A DNA stretch of 64,000 bases from Haloterrigena sp. H1 (lineage in GTDB: Archaea; Halobacteriota; Halobacteria; Halobacteriales; Natrialbaceae), in the NCBI RefSeq assembly GCF_005938085.1, contig NZ_SMZK01000001.1:2232001-2296000 (forward strand). The letters run 5' to 3'. The translations under genes and the position numbers were made by a program. How positions within the stretch are numbered: position 1 is the stretch's first letter; each line of letters opens with the position of its first letter. The notes below the pieces were generated by a model. It saw nothing but the letters and a program-made list of their open reading frames with translations. It searched no databases and had not been told where the DNA came from. Below, one piece after another: positions 31,953 to 40,377 of this stretch.

Positions 31953-33341
31953 CTACATCCAGACGTCGCTCGTGCAGTCGCCGTCGGGCCAGCGGATCTC
32001 GTGGGCGCGGGCCGGTCCCTCGGGCAGCGTTCCGAAGTCGACGAGGAACTCCTCGTCGAGAGTCATCGTCCCCTTGCGCGGATTCACGTCGGCTTTCAGC
32101 ATCACGGAGCCCTGCTTGCCTTCCTCGGGGAAGAACTGGTCGTCCCACGTCGAGTACAGCGACGTCGTGAAGTACAGGCGCTCGCCGTCGAGCGAAAGCT
32201 GGAGCATCTGCGGCCCGGCATTGATCGGCCGGCCCTGAACCTCCTGGCGGTCACTGAACAGCCCGCCCACGGAGATCGTGTCGGCCAGCCGTGGGGTCGA
32301 CGGATCGGAGATGTCGTACATGCGGACCTCGCCGTGGAGCCAGTTCGCGAAGAACAGGTAGCGGTCGTCCATCGAGACCAGGAGGTCCGTGATGAGGCCC
32401 GGCACCGGCATGTCCCAGTCCTCGTGTTCGCGTGCCTCCACGTCGATGACGTTGTCCGCGCGCCACTCGCCGTTCTCCCGGTACAGGTGGAACATGTTCG
32501 ACGAGAGCGCGGCCCCGACATAGGCGTGGTCAGATTCGGGGGTGTGCAGGAAGCGCACCTCGAGCGGGATCATCCCCTCTTCGCCGAGGTCGATCGTCTG
32601 CTCAACCGTTCGGTCCTCCCAGTTCCAGAAGTGCAGCTTCTGGCCGTATTTCCCGGCTTCGACGTCCTCGAGGTCGAACCCCGGATAGTAGGTTTTCGGC
32701 GCAGCCCACTCGCTCGAGACCATCACGTTCCGGCGCGGCTGGTACCAGTAGTCGTAGTTCATCTCGATGTCGCCTGGCGTGTCCCAGCGCCCTTCGATCT
32801 CGAAGTCCTCGTTGAGGAGGAGGAACCCGCCCGGGAGGTCGCCGTCGGCGTTGCCCAGCATGCTGATCATGATCTTCCCCTCCGGAATGCAGTGGACCGT
32901 GTGCGGGGCCGAAAGGTCGTGTTCGAAGACCGCCTCGGGTTCGATCACGTTGACGAGTTCGGGATTTTCCCGATCTTTCGTGTCGATAATGTGGATGCGC
33001 GACGAGCGGTTGCCGGGAACGACGAGATATCGTCGCTCTGCCCCCTCGACGTGGCAGGACGACGAACAGGCGTTCCAGCCGAAGTGGTGTAACTCGTCAC
33101 CGACGGTCGGCATCTCGATCCGATCGATGATCTCACAGTAGGTCGACGAGTCGGGGTCGACGTCGACGACGGTCAGCATGTCGGGCGCGTCGACATCCGT
33201 GCCGACGTAGAGGGCTGGCACGTAGGCGACGGTCTCTCGAGTCGCCTCCTCGATGGCGGCCTGTGGCGTCTCGTATCCCACCGCGCTGGGGTGGTGTTCG
33301 TGGACGTGACTCTCACCAGAGTGTTTTGAGTGCGAACTCAT
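31953..33341 (-). CDS. selenium-binding protein / methanethiol oxidase (SBP56 family)
   Basis: The 462-residue protein is full length for the SBP56 family. It is a beta-propeller with PALYVGTDVDAPDMLTVVD, HHFGWNACSSSCH (metal and substrate His/Cys), SAPHTVHCIPEG, YYPGFD and GGLFSDRQEVQGRPINAGPQ. Characterised members oxidise methanethiol to H2S, formaldehyde and H2O2 with copper. The N-terminal extension is His-rich (SHSKHSGESHVHEHH), which may help metal loading. It is soluble with no signal peptide. It is transcribed towards the ZIP-like gene 134 nt away; co-transcription is possible, and a metal link is suggestive. Confidence 0.93.
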   Translation of the reverse strand: MSSHSKHSGESHVHEHHPSAVGYETPQAAIEEATRETVAYVPALYVGTDVDAPDMLTVVDVDPDSSTYCEIIDRIEMPTVGDELHHFGWNACSSSCHVEGAERRYLVVPGNRSSRIHIIDTKDRENPELVNVIEPEAVFEHDLSAPHTVHCIPEGKIMISMLGNADGDLPGGFLLLNEDFEIEGRWDTPGDIEMNYDYWYQPRRNVMVSSEWAAPKTYYPGFDLEDVEAGKYGQKLHFWNWEDRTVEQTIDLGEEGMIPLEVRFLHTPESDHAYVGAALSSNMFHLYRENGEWRADNVIDVEAREHEDWDMPVPGLITDLLVSMDDRYLFFANWLHGEVRMYDISDPSTPRLADTISVGGLFSDRQEVQGRPINAGPQMLQLSLDGERLYFTTSLYSTWDDQFFPEEGKQGSVMLKADVNPRKGTMTLDEEFLVDFGTLPEGPARAHEIRWPDGDCTSDVWM

Positions 33342-33681
33342 GTCCTATATTACACCGAGTGATAACATAAACTAATATCGTGGAAAACAAAGACAATTTT
33401 TCGGTCAAGTGTTTCGGTGGGACGTTCTCGTGTTGGGGAAAGGGACAGTCGACTCGAGCTGTTGACCGATCCGGACTGATTCAGAAGTCCAGCACCTCGC
33501 GTTTTCGGGGCCGCTGAGTCATGTTCCGTTCGGGATCTCGTCTCGATGCCTTGTATCACTGAAAGTAGGGCCGAAGCAGGTTTGAACGCTGCACCTACAA
33601 CGAGGTCGTTCGACGCAAACGGAGAGGCAGATCATCGTCACGGCTCATGCTATTTGTGTGTCAGCCGTGTTAGACAACTGT
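33342..33681. other. divergent intergenic region
   Basis: About 340 bp between the selenium-binding and MFS genes, which are divergent. AT-rich sequence at 33350-33400 likely holds the leftward promoter. No ORF or RNA gene is recognised. A GTG at 33658 in frame with the MFS gene is an alternative start. Confidence 0.5.
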
Positions 33682-35412
33682 ATGTCCCCAGATGGCCCTC
33701 CTTCCAACGGGAGTTCTCGTCTCTCTACGGACGAAAAGACGAGAGTACAATACTGGGCACCAGCAATCGCCGTGAGTCTGACGACGTTCATCGTGGTCCT
33801 CAATGCATCCCTGATGAACGTGGCGATCCCCACGATGGTCGACGACTTCGGTACTACGGTCACCGTGATTCAGGGGGCGGTTGCACTCTACTCGCTGGTG
33901 ACAGCTGCGCTGGTTCTCCCGGCCGGTACACTGCCGTCTCGGCATAGTATTCGGCGTGTACTGGCAGTCGCATTGATGGTCTATGCTGGTGGGACGGTGG
34001 TGGCGTCGATTAGCTGGAATACGACGGTCCTCTACCTCGGCTGGTCGCTCATCCAGGGGTCTGCGGCTGCCGTGATATTTCCCCTGACATTCACTGTCTT
34101 GATCATCAGTTACGAAGATGATGACCGGGCGAAGGCGTTCGGACTGTTGGCTGGCGTGAGCGGGGTTGGATCAACTATTGGACCGATTATCGGTGGCGCA
34201 CTGACCACGTACGCCAGTTGGCGGTGGGGATTTACGCTGCAACTCATCGGTGTGGGGGTTGTTCTCTTCTTCGCTCAGTACGTGAGTCCGAACCCACTGT
34301 CGGAAACGCCCCGTTCACTGGATAAAGGTGGGACAGCGCTGTCCATCGTCAGTTCGACATCGCTCGTCACTGGGTTCGTTCTGAGCGGGAAGTATGGATG
34401 GGTAGTCGAACGGCGGCCGTTTGTTGTCGACGGAATACAGTTCAATCCGCTTGGAACATCGCCGGCAATCTGGCTTCTCGGGGTCGGACTGCTCGCGTTC
34501 GCCGCGTTCGTTCAGTACGAACGCCGACTGGAACGTGCTGGGAAGTCGCCGCTCGTTCCGCTGCATGTACTGACGAACCGCCCGTTTTTAGCCGGCGTTC
34601 TCACATACAACATGCGCTCGATCGTCTCAGCTGGCTTCTTTTTTATCTTCCCGGTCTATCTTCAGGCCGTACTCGGATACACCGCCTTCGAAACAGGGCT
34701 TGCGTTGTTGCCGTATTCACTCGCGTCGGTCGCTTTTTCGACGGTTACGCCCAACTGGCGGAAGCACATCTCGCCAAAGACGCTTATCCAGATCGGGATC
34801 GTGTGTATGGCCGTTGCACTGGTGCTGTTGTACGAGCAGACAGGTCCCGGTCAGACGATCCTCAAGATGGCTCTGCCAGTGGCGCTTTATGGAGCCGGTG
34901 TCGGGCTCATCCTAGCACAGATCACCAATATGACGATGTCGGCTGTCCCGACTGCGTACTCCGCCGAGGCATCCGGCGTCCTGAACGTCAGCTATTCGAT
35001 CGGATTTTCCCTGGGGACAGCAGTCGTTGGCTCGTACTTTCTCGGACACTTCTATGGTGGTGTCGTCGATAGAGTGCTCCAAGCAGAGGGCGAGACCGTT
35101 TCAGCGGCCCAACGAACTGATCTGGTGATCGCGCTCGAAGATGCCGTAGAGACAGCGACCGACGCCACCCAGCAACAGTTCCTGGACCAACTCACTCCAG
35201 CGCAACGACAGTTGCTCGAGAGCATCTTCGAGGCAGCGATGTTCGACGCCCAGCGGGCGACGCTGCTGCTTCTCGTGCTGTTCGTGTTGCTCCTGCTTCT
35301 CGCATCGACGTTCTTGCCACGGCAGATACCGGGCGACGACGCCGGAACTAACCAGTCCGAATCATCCCCGGATGCAACACCAGAGACCTCTGAAACGATC
35401 GTGAAGGACTGA
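33682..35412 (+). CDS. MFS multidrug-type efflux transporter, 14 helices (EmrB/QacA type)
   Basis: The 576-residue membrane protein of the DHA2 family uses proton antiport to export drugs or metabolites. The helix-1 motif FIVVLNASLMNVAIPTM corresponds to the LDxTIVNVALP signature of 14-helix exporters. GLLAGVSGVGSTIGPIIGGAL is the antiporter motif C in helix 5. Residues ~455-525 form a cytoplasmic/extracellular loop with Q/E-rich helix. The C-terminal tail is acidic. The ATG at 33682 gives a soluble N-terminal tail of ~25 residues; a GTG at 33658 is possible. Substrate unknown. Confidence 0.9.
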   Translation: MSPDGPPSNGSSRLSTDEKTRVQYWAPAIAVSLTTFIVVLNASLMNVAIPTMVDDFGTTVTVIQGAVALYSLVTAALVLPAGTLPSRHSIRRVLAVALMVYAGGTVVASISWNTTVLYLGWSLIQGSAAAVIFPLTFTVLIISYEDDDRAKAFGLLAGVSGVGSTIGPIIGGALTTYASWRWGFTLQLIGVGVVLFFAQYVSPNPLSETPRSLDKGGTALSIVSSTSLVTGFVLSGKYGWVVERRPFVVDGIQFNPLGTSPAIWLLGVGLLAFAAFVQYERRLERAGKSPLVPLHVLTNRPFLAGVLTYNMRSIVSAGFFFIFPVYLQAVLGYTAFETGLALLPYSLASVAFSTVTPNWRKHISPKTLIQIGIVCMAVALVLLYEQTGPGQTILKMALPVALYGAGVGLILAQITNMTMSAVPTAYSAEASGVLNVSYSIGFSLGTAVVGSYFLGHFYGGVVDRVLQAEGETVSAAQRTDLVIALEDAVETATDATQQQFLDQLTPAQRQLLESIFEAAMFDAQRATLLLLVLFVLLLLLASTFLPRQIPGDDAGTNQSESSPDATPETSETIVKD

Positions 35413-35452
35413 CCAAAACTTGCCGGTCGCGTAGTGATCGCGGGAAAAGTAG

Positions 35453-35527
35453 TGGGTTGGGGCAGATTTGAACTGCCGGCCTCCTCCATGTCAAGGAGGT
35501 GTCATAACCAGACTAGACCACCAACCC
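35453..35527 (-). tRNA. tRNA-Val (GAC)
   Basis: 75 nt, intronless. The acceptor stem GGGTTGG pairs with CCAACCC and the discriminator is A. The anticodon stem CCTCC/GGAGG encloses the loop TTGACAT; the anticodon GAC is at 35490-35492 on the minus strand. The T arm GGCAG-TTCAAAT-CTGCC is canonical. CCA is not encoded, as usual in haloarchaea. It lies between the MFS gene and the trp operon. Confidence 0.95.
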
Positions 35528-35714
35528 GCCTGGCTTCGGTCTGCGTGACCTCGCTGCCACGCTTCCTGACTGCATTCAATCGTTGCTCGCCACCGTAATT
35601 GAAGGTTTCGAATCGAACGCCGTACGGGAGTCCCCCTCACGCACCCGGTCGACACGCTTAAGGTGATGTACGGATTTGGGCATTACAAGACAACAACGTA
35701 CATTGGTGTTCACT

Positions 35715-36731
35715 ATGCAGGAGTACGTCGAACGAGTGACGGAGGGACAGGATCTGACACAGGAAGAGGCTCGAGCGGCGTCGACGGCCGTCTTCGAGGG
35801 CGCAACGGAGGCGCAGATCGGCGCATTGCTGACGGCGTTGCGCGCGAAAGGGGAGACGGAAGCCGAGATCGCGGGCTTCGCCGAAGGGATGCGCGATGCG
35901 GCCAGAACGATCTCGCCGGATCGCGAGCCACTCGTCGACACCTGCGGCACCGGCGGTGACGACTACAACACGATCAACGTCTCGACGACGAGCGCGATCG
36001 TCGCCGCGGGTGCTGGCGTTCCGATCGCCAAGCACGGCAACTACTCGGTTTCATCGTCGTCGGGCAGCGCGGACGTCTTGGAAGAAGTCGGCGTCAACGT
36101 CGAAGCCGAACCGCCGGCGGTCGAGGAAGCCATCGAGGACGACGGCATCGGCTTCATGCTTGCACCGGTGTTCCACCCGGCGATGAAAGCCGTCATCGGG
36201 CCGCGCAAGGAACTCGGGATGCGGACGATCTTCAACGTCCTCGGACCGCTGACCAACCCCGCAGGGGCCGACGCACAGGTCGTCGGCGTTTACGACGCCG
36301 ATCTCGTCTCGACGCTCGCGGACGCCCTCTCGCGGATGGACATCGATCGCGCGCTGGTCGTCCACGGTGCGGGCACCGACGAGATCGCCATCCACGGCGA
36401 GACCGTCGCCGCGGAAGTCGAGGGCAGCTCCGTCGAGCAGTACTCCCTTGAGCCCGCGGATCTGGGCCTCGACGAGCACGCGATCGACGACATCGCGGGC
36501 GGCGCGCCCGAAGAGAACGCCGCCGATATGCGCGGCATCGTCGAGGGCGATGTGACCGGCGCGAAACGCGACGTCATCCTGGCCAACGCCGGGGCAGCGA
36601 TCTACGTCGCCGGCGAGGCTGACTCGCTCGCAGCCGGTGCCGACGCCGCCCACGAGGCGATCGATTCGGGCGCGGCGGCGCGAAAACTCGAGCAGCTCTG
36701 CAGCGTGACGCCACAGCCGGAGGGACGATGA
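35715..36731 (+). CDS. trpD: anthranilate phosphoribosyltransferase
   Basis: The 338-residue enzyme joins anthranilate and PRPP, the second step of tryptophan synthesis. The PRPP motif DTCGTGGDDYNTINVST (~80-95) and KHGNYSVSSSSGSADVLE are visible, and so is RTIFNVLGPLTNPA. First gene of trpDFEG; it overlaps trpF by 4 nt. The frame opens at 35676, but the ATG at 35715 begins the family N-terminus (MQEYVERVTEG). A box A-like GCTTAAGG near 35657 fits a 5' leader of about 30 nt. Confidence 0.96.
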   Translation: MQEYVERVTEGQDLTQEEARAASTAVFEGATEAQIGALLTALRAKGETEAEIAGFAEGMRDAARTISPDREPLVDTCGTGGDDYNTINVSTTSAIVAAGAGVPIAKHGNYSVSSSSGSADVLEEVGVNVEAEPPAVEEAIEDDGIGFMLAPVFHPAMKAVIGPRKELGMRTIFNVLGPLTNPAGADAQVVGVYDADLVSTLADALSRMDIDRALVVHGAGTDEIAIHGETVAAEVEGSSVEQYSLEPADLGLDEHAIDDIAGGAPEENAADMRGIVEGDVTGAKRDVILANAGAAIYVAGEADSLAAGADAAHEAIDSGAAARKLEQLCSVTPQPEGR

Positions 36732-37384
36732 CGCGGGTCAAGGTCTGTGGACTCACCAGCGAAGCCGACCTCGGGACGGCCGTCGACGCAGGCGCGGACG
36801 CGGTCGGCATCATCTGTGACGTGCCGGTCGAGACGCCGCGTGAGGTATCCGTCGAGCAGGCCACGGAACTGGCGGCTGCTACGCCGCCGTTCGTGACGAG
36901 CGTACTCGTGACGATGGTCGACGATCCCGTCGACGCAGTCGAACTGGTCGAGAGGGTCGAGCCCGACGCGCTCCAGCTCCACGGTGGCGGCCGTCCCGAC
37001 GACCTCGACGCCCTGCAGTCGGCGGTCGACGCCGATCTCTTGCTCGCGATCGACGCCGACGACGTCCCGTCCGCCGAAGCCTACGATGATATCGTCGACG
37101 GCCTCATCGTCGACACGGCAGGCGAAGATGGCGGTGGCGGAACCGGTCGGACCCACGACTGGGATCGGACCCGCGACGCCGCGTCGACCCTCGAGTCGCC
37201 GGTGATCCTCGCGGGCGGACTCACGCCCGCGAACGTCGCCGATGCGGTTCGAACCGTCGAGCCCTTCGCCGTCGACGTGGCAAGCGGCGTCGAGCAACGC
37301 GGCGGCGTCAAGGACGTCGACGCCGTCCGCTCCTTTGTCGAGCGAGCGACGACTGCCCGCCGACGGGCGGAGCCGGAACCGTGA
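36728..37384 (+). CDS. trpF: phosphoribosylanthranilate isomerase
   Basis: The 218-residue (beta/alpha)8 enzyme catalyses the third step of the tryptophan pathway. It has the N-terminal strand RVKVCGLTSEADL with catalytic Cys, ALQLHGG, and the phosphate loop SPVILAGGLTPANVADAV followed by VDVASGVEQRGGVKDVDAV with catalytic Asp. Overlaps trpD by 4 nt and trpE by 4 nt, indicating translational coupling. Confidence 0.95.
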   Translation: MTRVKVCGLTSEADLGTAVDAGADAVGIICDVPVETPREVSVEQATELAAATPPFVTSVLVTMVDDPVDAVELVERVEPDALQLHGGGRPDDLDALQSAVDADLLLAIDADDVPSAEAYDDIVDGLIVDTAGEDGGGGTGRTHDWDRTRDAASTLESPVILAGGLTPANVADAVRTVEPFAVDVASGVEQRGGVKDVDAVRSFVERATTARRRAEPEP

Positions 37385-39063
37385 CCACCATGACCGACAC
37401 CGATACCACCGAGTCGCCGACGTTCGACATCGATCGAGAGACGTTTTGCGACCACGCGGGCACGAGCGACGAGCGAGCGGACCAGCCGGCCGTCGTCCGT
37501 GCCGTCGCGACCCTCGAGGTCGACACGACGCCGCTTGCAGCCTACGCCGCGCTGACCGGCCGTTCCGCGGCGAGCGACCGCGAGCGCTCACCGTACGCCT
37601 TCCTGCTCGAGAGCGCCGAGAAGACAGCCTCGAGCGATCCGGACGGTGCCTTCCGGCCGAGTACCACGGGTGCCGCGCGCCACGCGCGCTACTCCTACGT
37701 GGGCTACGATCCCGAAGCCGTCGTGACGGTTGAATCCGGCGATGCGACCGTCGAGGTGCTGTCAGATGACGCACCGATTGCAGCGATCGAGACGGACGCC
37801 GACGGCGATACCGTCGACGCGCTGCGAGCCGCGATGCCCGACGTGCGCCTCGAGAACGTGCCAGACCACGACCGCCAGCATCTCGAGGGCGGGTTGGTCG
37901 GCTTTCTGGCCTACGACGCCGTCTACGACCTCTGGCTCGAGGAAGTCGGGCTCGAGCGGCCCGATTCGCGGTTCCCGGACGCGCAGTTCCTCCTGACGAC
38001 GAAGACGCTGGCGTTCGACGAGCGCGATGGAACGGTCTCGCTGGTCTTTACGCCGGTGCTCGAGGGCGACGACGACCCCGAGGCGGTCTACGACACCCTG
38101 CAGGCGGAAGCCGCCGACGCCGCGGCGACGCTTGCCGACGCCGACCACCCCGAGACCGGCGGGTTCGTCCGCGAGAACGAAGTCGCGGGGCCGAAAGCGG
38201 AGTACGAAGACAGCGTTCGGCAGGCCAAAGAACACGTCCTCGATGGCGACATCTATCAGGGCGTGATCTCCCGCACCCGGGAGCTCTACGGCGACATCGA
38301 TCCGCTCGGGTTCTACGAGGCGATGCGCGACGTGAACCCGTCGCCGTACATGTATCTGCTCGACCACGACGATCTAACCGTCGTCGGCGCCAGCCCTGAA
38401 ACGCTCATTTCGGTGCGCGGCCGCGAGGTCATGTCGAACCCGATCGCGGGGACCTGCGACCGGGGCTCGAGTCCCGTCGAAGACCGCCGACTCGCCGGCG
38501 AGATGCTCGCCGACGGCAAGGAACGGGCCGAGCACACGATGCTGGTCGATCTGGCGCGCAACGACGTGCGTCGTGTCTCGGAGCCGGGGTCGGTCCGCGT
38601 CGATGAGTTCATGAACGTCCTCAAATACAGCCACGTCCAACACATCGAGTCGACGGTGACCGGCCGACTGGCCGACGATTCGGATGCGTTCGACGCGACG
38701 CGAGCGTCATTCCCCGCCGGGACGCTCTCGGGCGCGCCGAAGATCCGCGCGATGGAGATCATCGACGACCTCGAGACCGAGCCACGCGGCCTCTACGGCG
38801 GCGGCGTCGGATACTATTCCTGGACCGGCGACGCGGACTTCGCGATCGTGATTCGAACCGCGACGGTCGAAGACGAGGGCGACCGGGATCGGATCACGGT
38901 GCAGGCCGGCGCAGGACTGGTCGCAGACAGCGATCCGACCGCCGAGTACGAGGAGACGGAAAAGAAGATGGGCGGCGTCTTGGCAGCGCTCGAAGAGATC
39001 GAACGGCCAGCTATCGAGTCGGACGTAAGTGACGCCGAAGCGACGCCGGAGGTGAGCCGATGA
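37381..39063 (+). CDS. trpE: anthranilate synthase component I
   Basis: The 560-residue chorismate-utilising subunit makes anthranilate with TrpG. It has an N-terminal Trp-feedback region (PYAFLLESAEKTASS resembles the LLES-type site), DGDIYQGVISRTRELYGDID, NPSPYMYLLDHDDLTVVGAS, and the conserved GTCDRGSSPVEDRRLAGEML. It starts at a GTG inside the trpF stop (GTGA); an ATG at 37390 is also possible. Overlaps trpG by 4 nt. Feedback by tryptophan is expected from the LLES-type motif. Confidence 0.95.
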   Translation: MTTMTDTDTTESPTFDIDRETFCDHAGTSDERADQPAVVRAVATLEVDTTPLAAYAALTGRSAASDRERSPYAFLLESAEKTASSDPDGAFRPSTTGAARHARYSYVGYDPEAVVTVESGDATVEVLSDDAPIAAIETDADGDTVDALRAAMPDVRLENVPDHDRQHLEGGLVGFLAYDAVYDLWLEEVGLERPDSRFPDAQFLLTTKTLAFDERDGTVSLVFTPVLEGDDDPEAVYDTLQAEAADAAATLADADHPETGGFVRENEVAGPKAEYEDSVRQAKEHVLDGDIYQGVISRTRELYGDIDPLGFYEAMRDVNPSPYMYLLDHDDLTVVGASPETLISVRGREVMSNPIAGTCDRGSSPVEDRRLAGEMLADGKERAEHTMLVDLARNDVRRVSEPGSVRVDEFMNVLKYSHVQHIESTVTGRLADDSDAFDATRASFPAGTLSGAPKIRAMEIIDDLETEPRGLYGGGVGYYSWTGDADFAIVIRTATVEDEGDRDRITVQAGAGLVADSDPTAEYEETEKKMGGVLAALEEIERPAIESDVSDAEATPEVSR

Positions 39064-39701
39064 GCGCGACGACGGACGAGGCGGACGCGAACGGACCGGC
39101 CGATGGGTCGGCTGAGTCGATGACGGTCCTGTTCATCGACAACTACGACTCCTTTACATACAACCTCGTCGAGTACGTCAGCCAACTGCCCGGCACCGAA
39201 ACCGAGGTGCTGAAGAACACGGCCTCGCTCGCGGACGTGCGCGCCGTCGATCCCGACGCGATCGTCATCAGCCCCGGCCCTGGCCACCCGAAACACGACC
39301 GCGACGTCGGTGTCTCGATGGCCGTCCTCCGAGAACTCTCACCGGAGGTGCCGACGCTCGGGGTCTGTCTGGGTCTGGAAGCCGCCGTCTACGAGTACGG
39401 TGGCACCGTCGGCCGCGCGCCCGAACCGATCCACGGAAAGGCATCCGCGGTCGACCACGACGGCGAGGGCGTCTTCGCTGGACTCGAGCAGGGGTTTCGG
39501 GCCGGTCGGTATCACTCGCTCGTCGCGACCGACGTGCCGGACTGCTTCGAGGTCTCTGCGACCGCAGAACACGACGCGGAGACGCTTGTCATGGGCGTGC
39601 GCCACCGCGAGTATCCACTCGAGTGCGTGCAGTTCCATCCCGAAAGCGTGCTCACGGCGGCTGGACACGACGTGATCGAAAACTTCCTCGCGCTGGTCTG
39701 A
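39060..39701 (+). CDS. trpG: anthranilate synthase component II (glutamine amidotransferase)
   Basis: The 213-residue class I amidotransferase supplies ammonia to TrpE. The core begins TVLFIDNYDSFTYNLVEYV after a 20-residue acidic extension. The catalytic Cys is in LGVCLGLEA and the His-Glu pair in QFHPESVL. The conventional nucleophile context GVCLG-H/L-Q is varied to GVCLGLEAAV. Last gene of trpDFEG, the haloarchaeal arrangement known from Haloferax. An ATG at 39120 would remove the acidic extension. Confidence 0.95.
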   Translation: MSATTDEADANGPADGSAESMTVLFIDNYDSFTYNLVEYVSQLPGTETEVLKNTASLADVRAVDPDAIVISPGPGHPKHDRDVGVSMAVLRELSPEVPTLGVCLGLEAAVYEYGGTVGRAPEPIHGKASAVDHDGEGVFAGLEQGFRAGRYHSLVATDVPDCFEVSATAEHDAETLVMGVRHREYPLECVQFHPESVLTAAGHDVIENFLALV

Positions 39702-39751
39702 GTCCGACACGTACTGTGCTGTTTTGTGGCAGCGAACCGGGACGGCAACGC

Positions 39752-39943
39752 TCAGAAAAAGGGCAGAAACGCGAGATCAGTCAGACCGACGGCATAGAGC
39801 GCTGCGAGGATAACCGCGGCGGCGATCCCGATTCTGACGGCCAGTTTGACCGCAATCTTGATCGCGACGGCTGCGACGGCGAAGGCGGCAAGCGCGGTCA
39901 GTACCAGCAAGATCGGTGGTACCGACGTGAGTGCATCGATCAT
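39752..39943 (-). CDS. small two-helix membrane protein, unknown
   Basis: The 63-residue protein (MIDALTSVPPILLVLTALAA, then VRIGIAAAVILAALYAVG) has two predicted membrane helices and few charged residues. There is a repeated AVAIKIAVKLAV pattern. The frame opens at 39988, but the ATG at 39943 gives a clean membrane protein. It is convergent with trpG. No family recognised. Confidence 0.6.
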   Translation of the reverse strand: MIDALTSVPPILLVLTALAAFAVAAVAIKIAVKLAVRIGIAAAVILAALYAVGLTDLAFLPFF

Positions 39944-40377
39944 ATGTACCTCCCGATGCCGCAGGGACGTAATCTTTCTGGATATCATGACTGATCACCG
40001 ACAGTGAGTAACTCGAGCGACACTGTCTAGACGGTCCAGCCATAGGTAAGTGAAAGAGAAAATCACACGAAAGAGACGGGATACCGTCGCTTACAATCAC
40101 TTTCAGTTCGGTCTGAAAATCGTTAAGTCGGTCGGCAACGTAGTATCGAATGACCGCACAGGCGGCCGTTTCGGCGGCCGCGGGAGACCTAGACACGATA
40201 GGCTACAGAGGCATCTATACAACTATATTTGTACTATTACAAGTAGAGTAGGAGAAAACACCACGCTTAAGATGAATACGTGAATACTGAACCTTCGTCA
40301 CGAATGATTAGAGTCAGGACCCGGACCCACGCCAGAATCGACGCGTTGCAGCGGTGTAGCGACGAGGTGGCTCGCGC
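39944..40377. other. intergenic region upstream of nrdJ
   Basis: About 430 bp without a recognisable gene. CGCTTAAGA near 40265-40272 is a candidate box A for nrdJ, giving a leader of ~85 nt. GAGGTGG at 40361-40367 is a plausible Shine-Dalgarno for the ATG at 40378. GCGGCCG and CGGCCGC at 40160-40180 form a short inverted repeat. No cobalamin riboswitch is recognised, although the downstream enzyme uses B12. Confidence 0.5.
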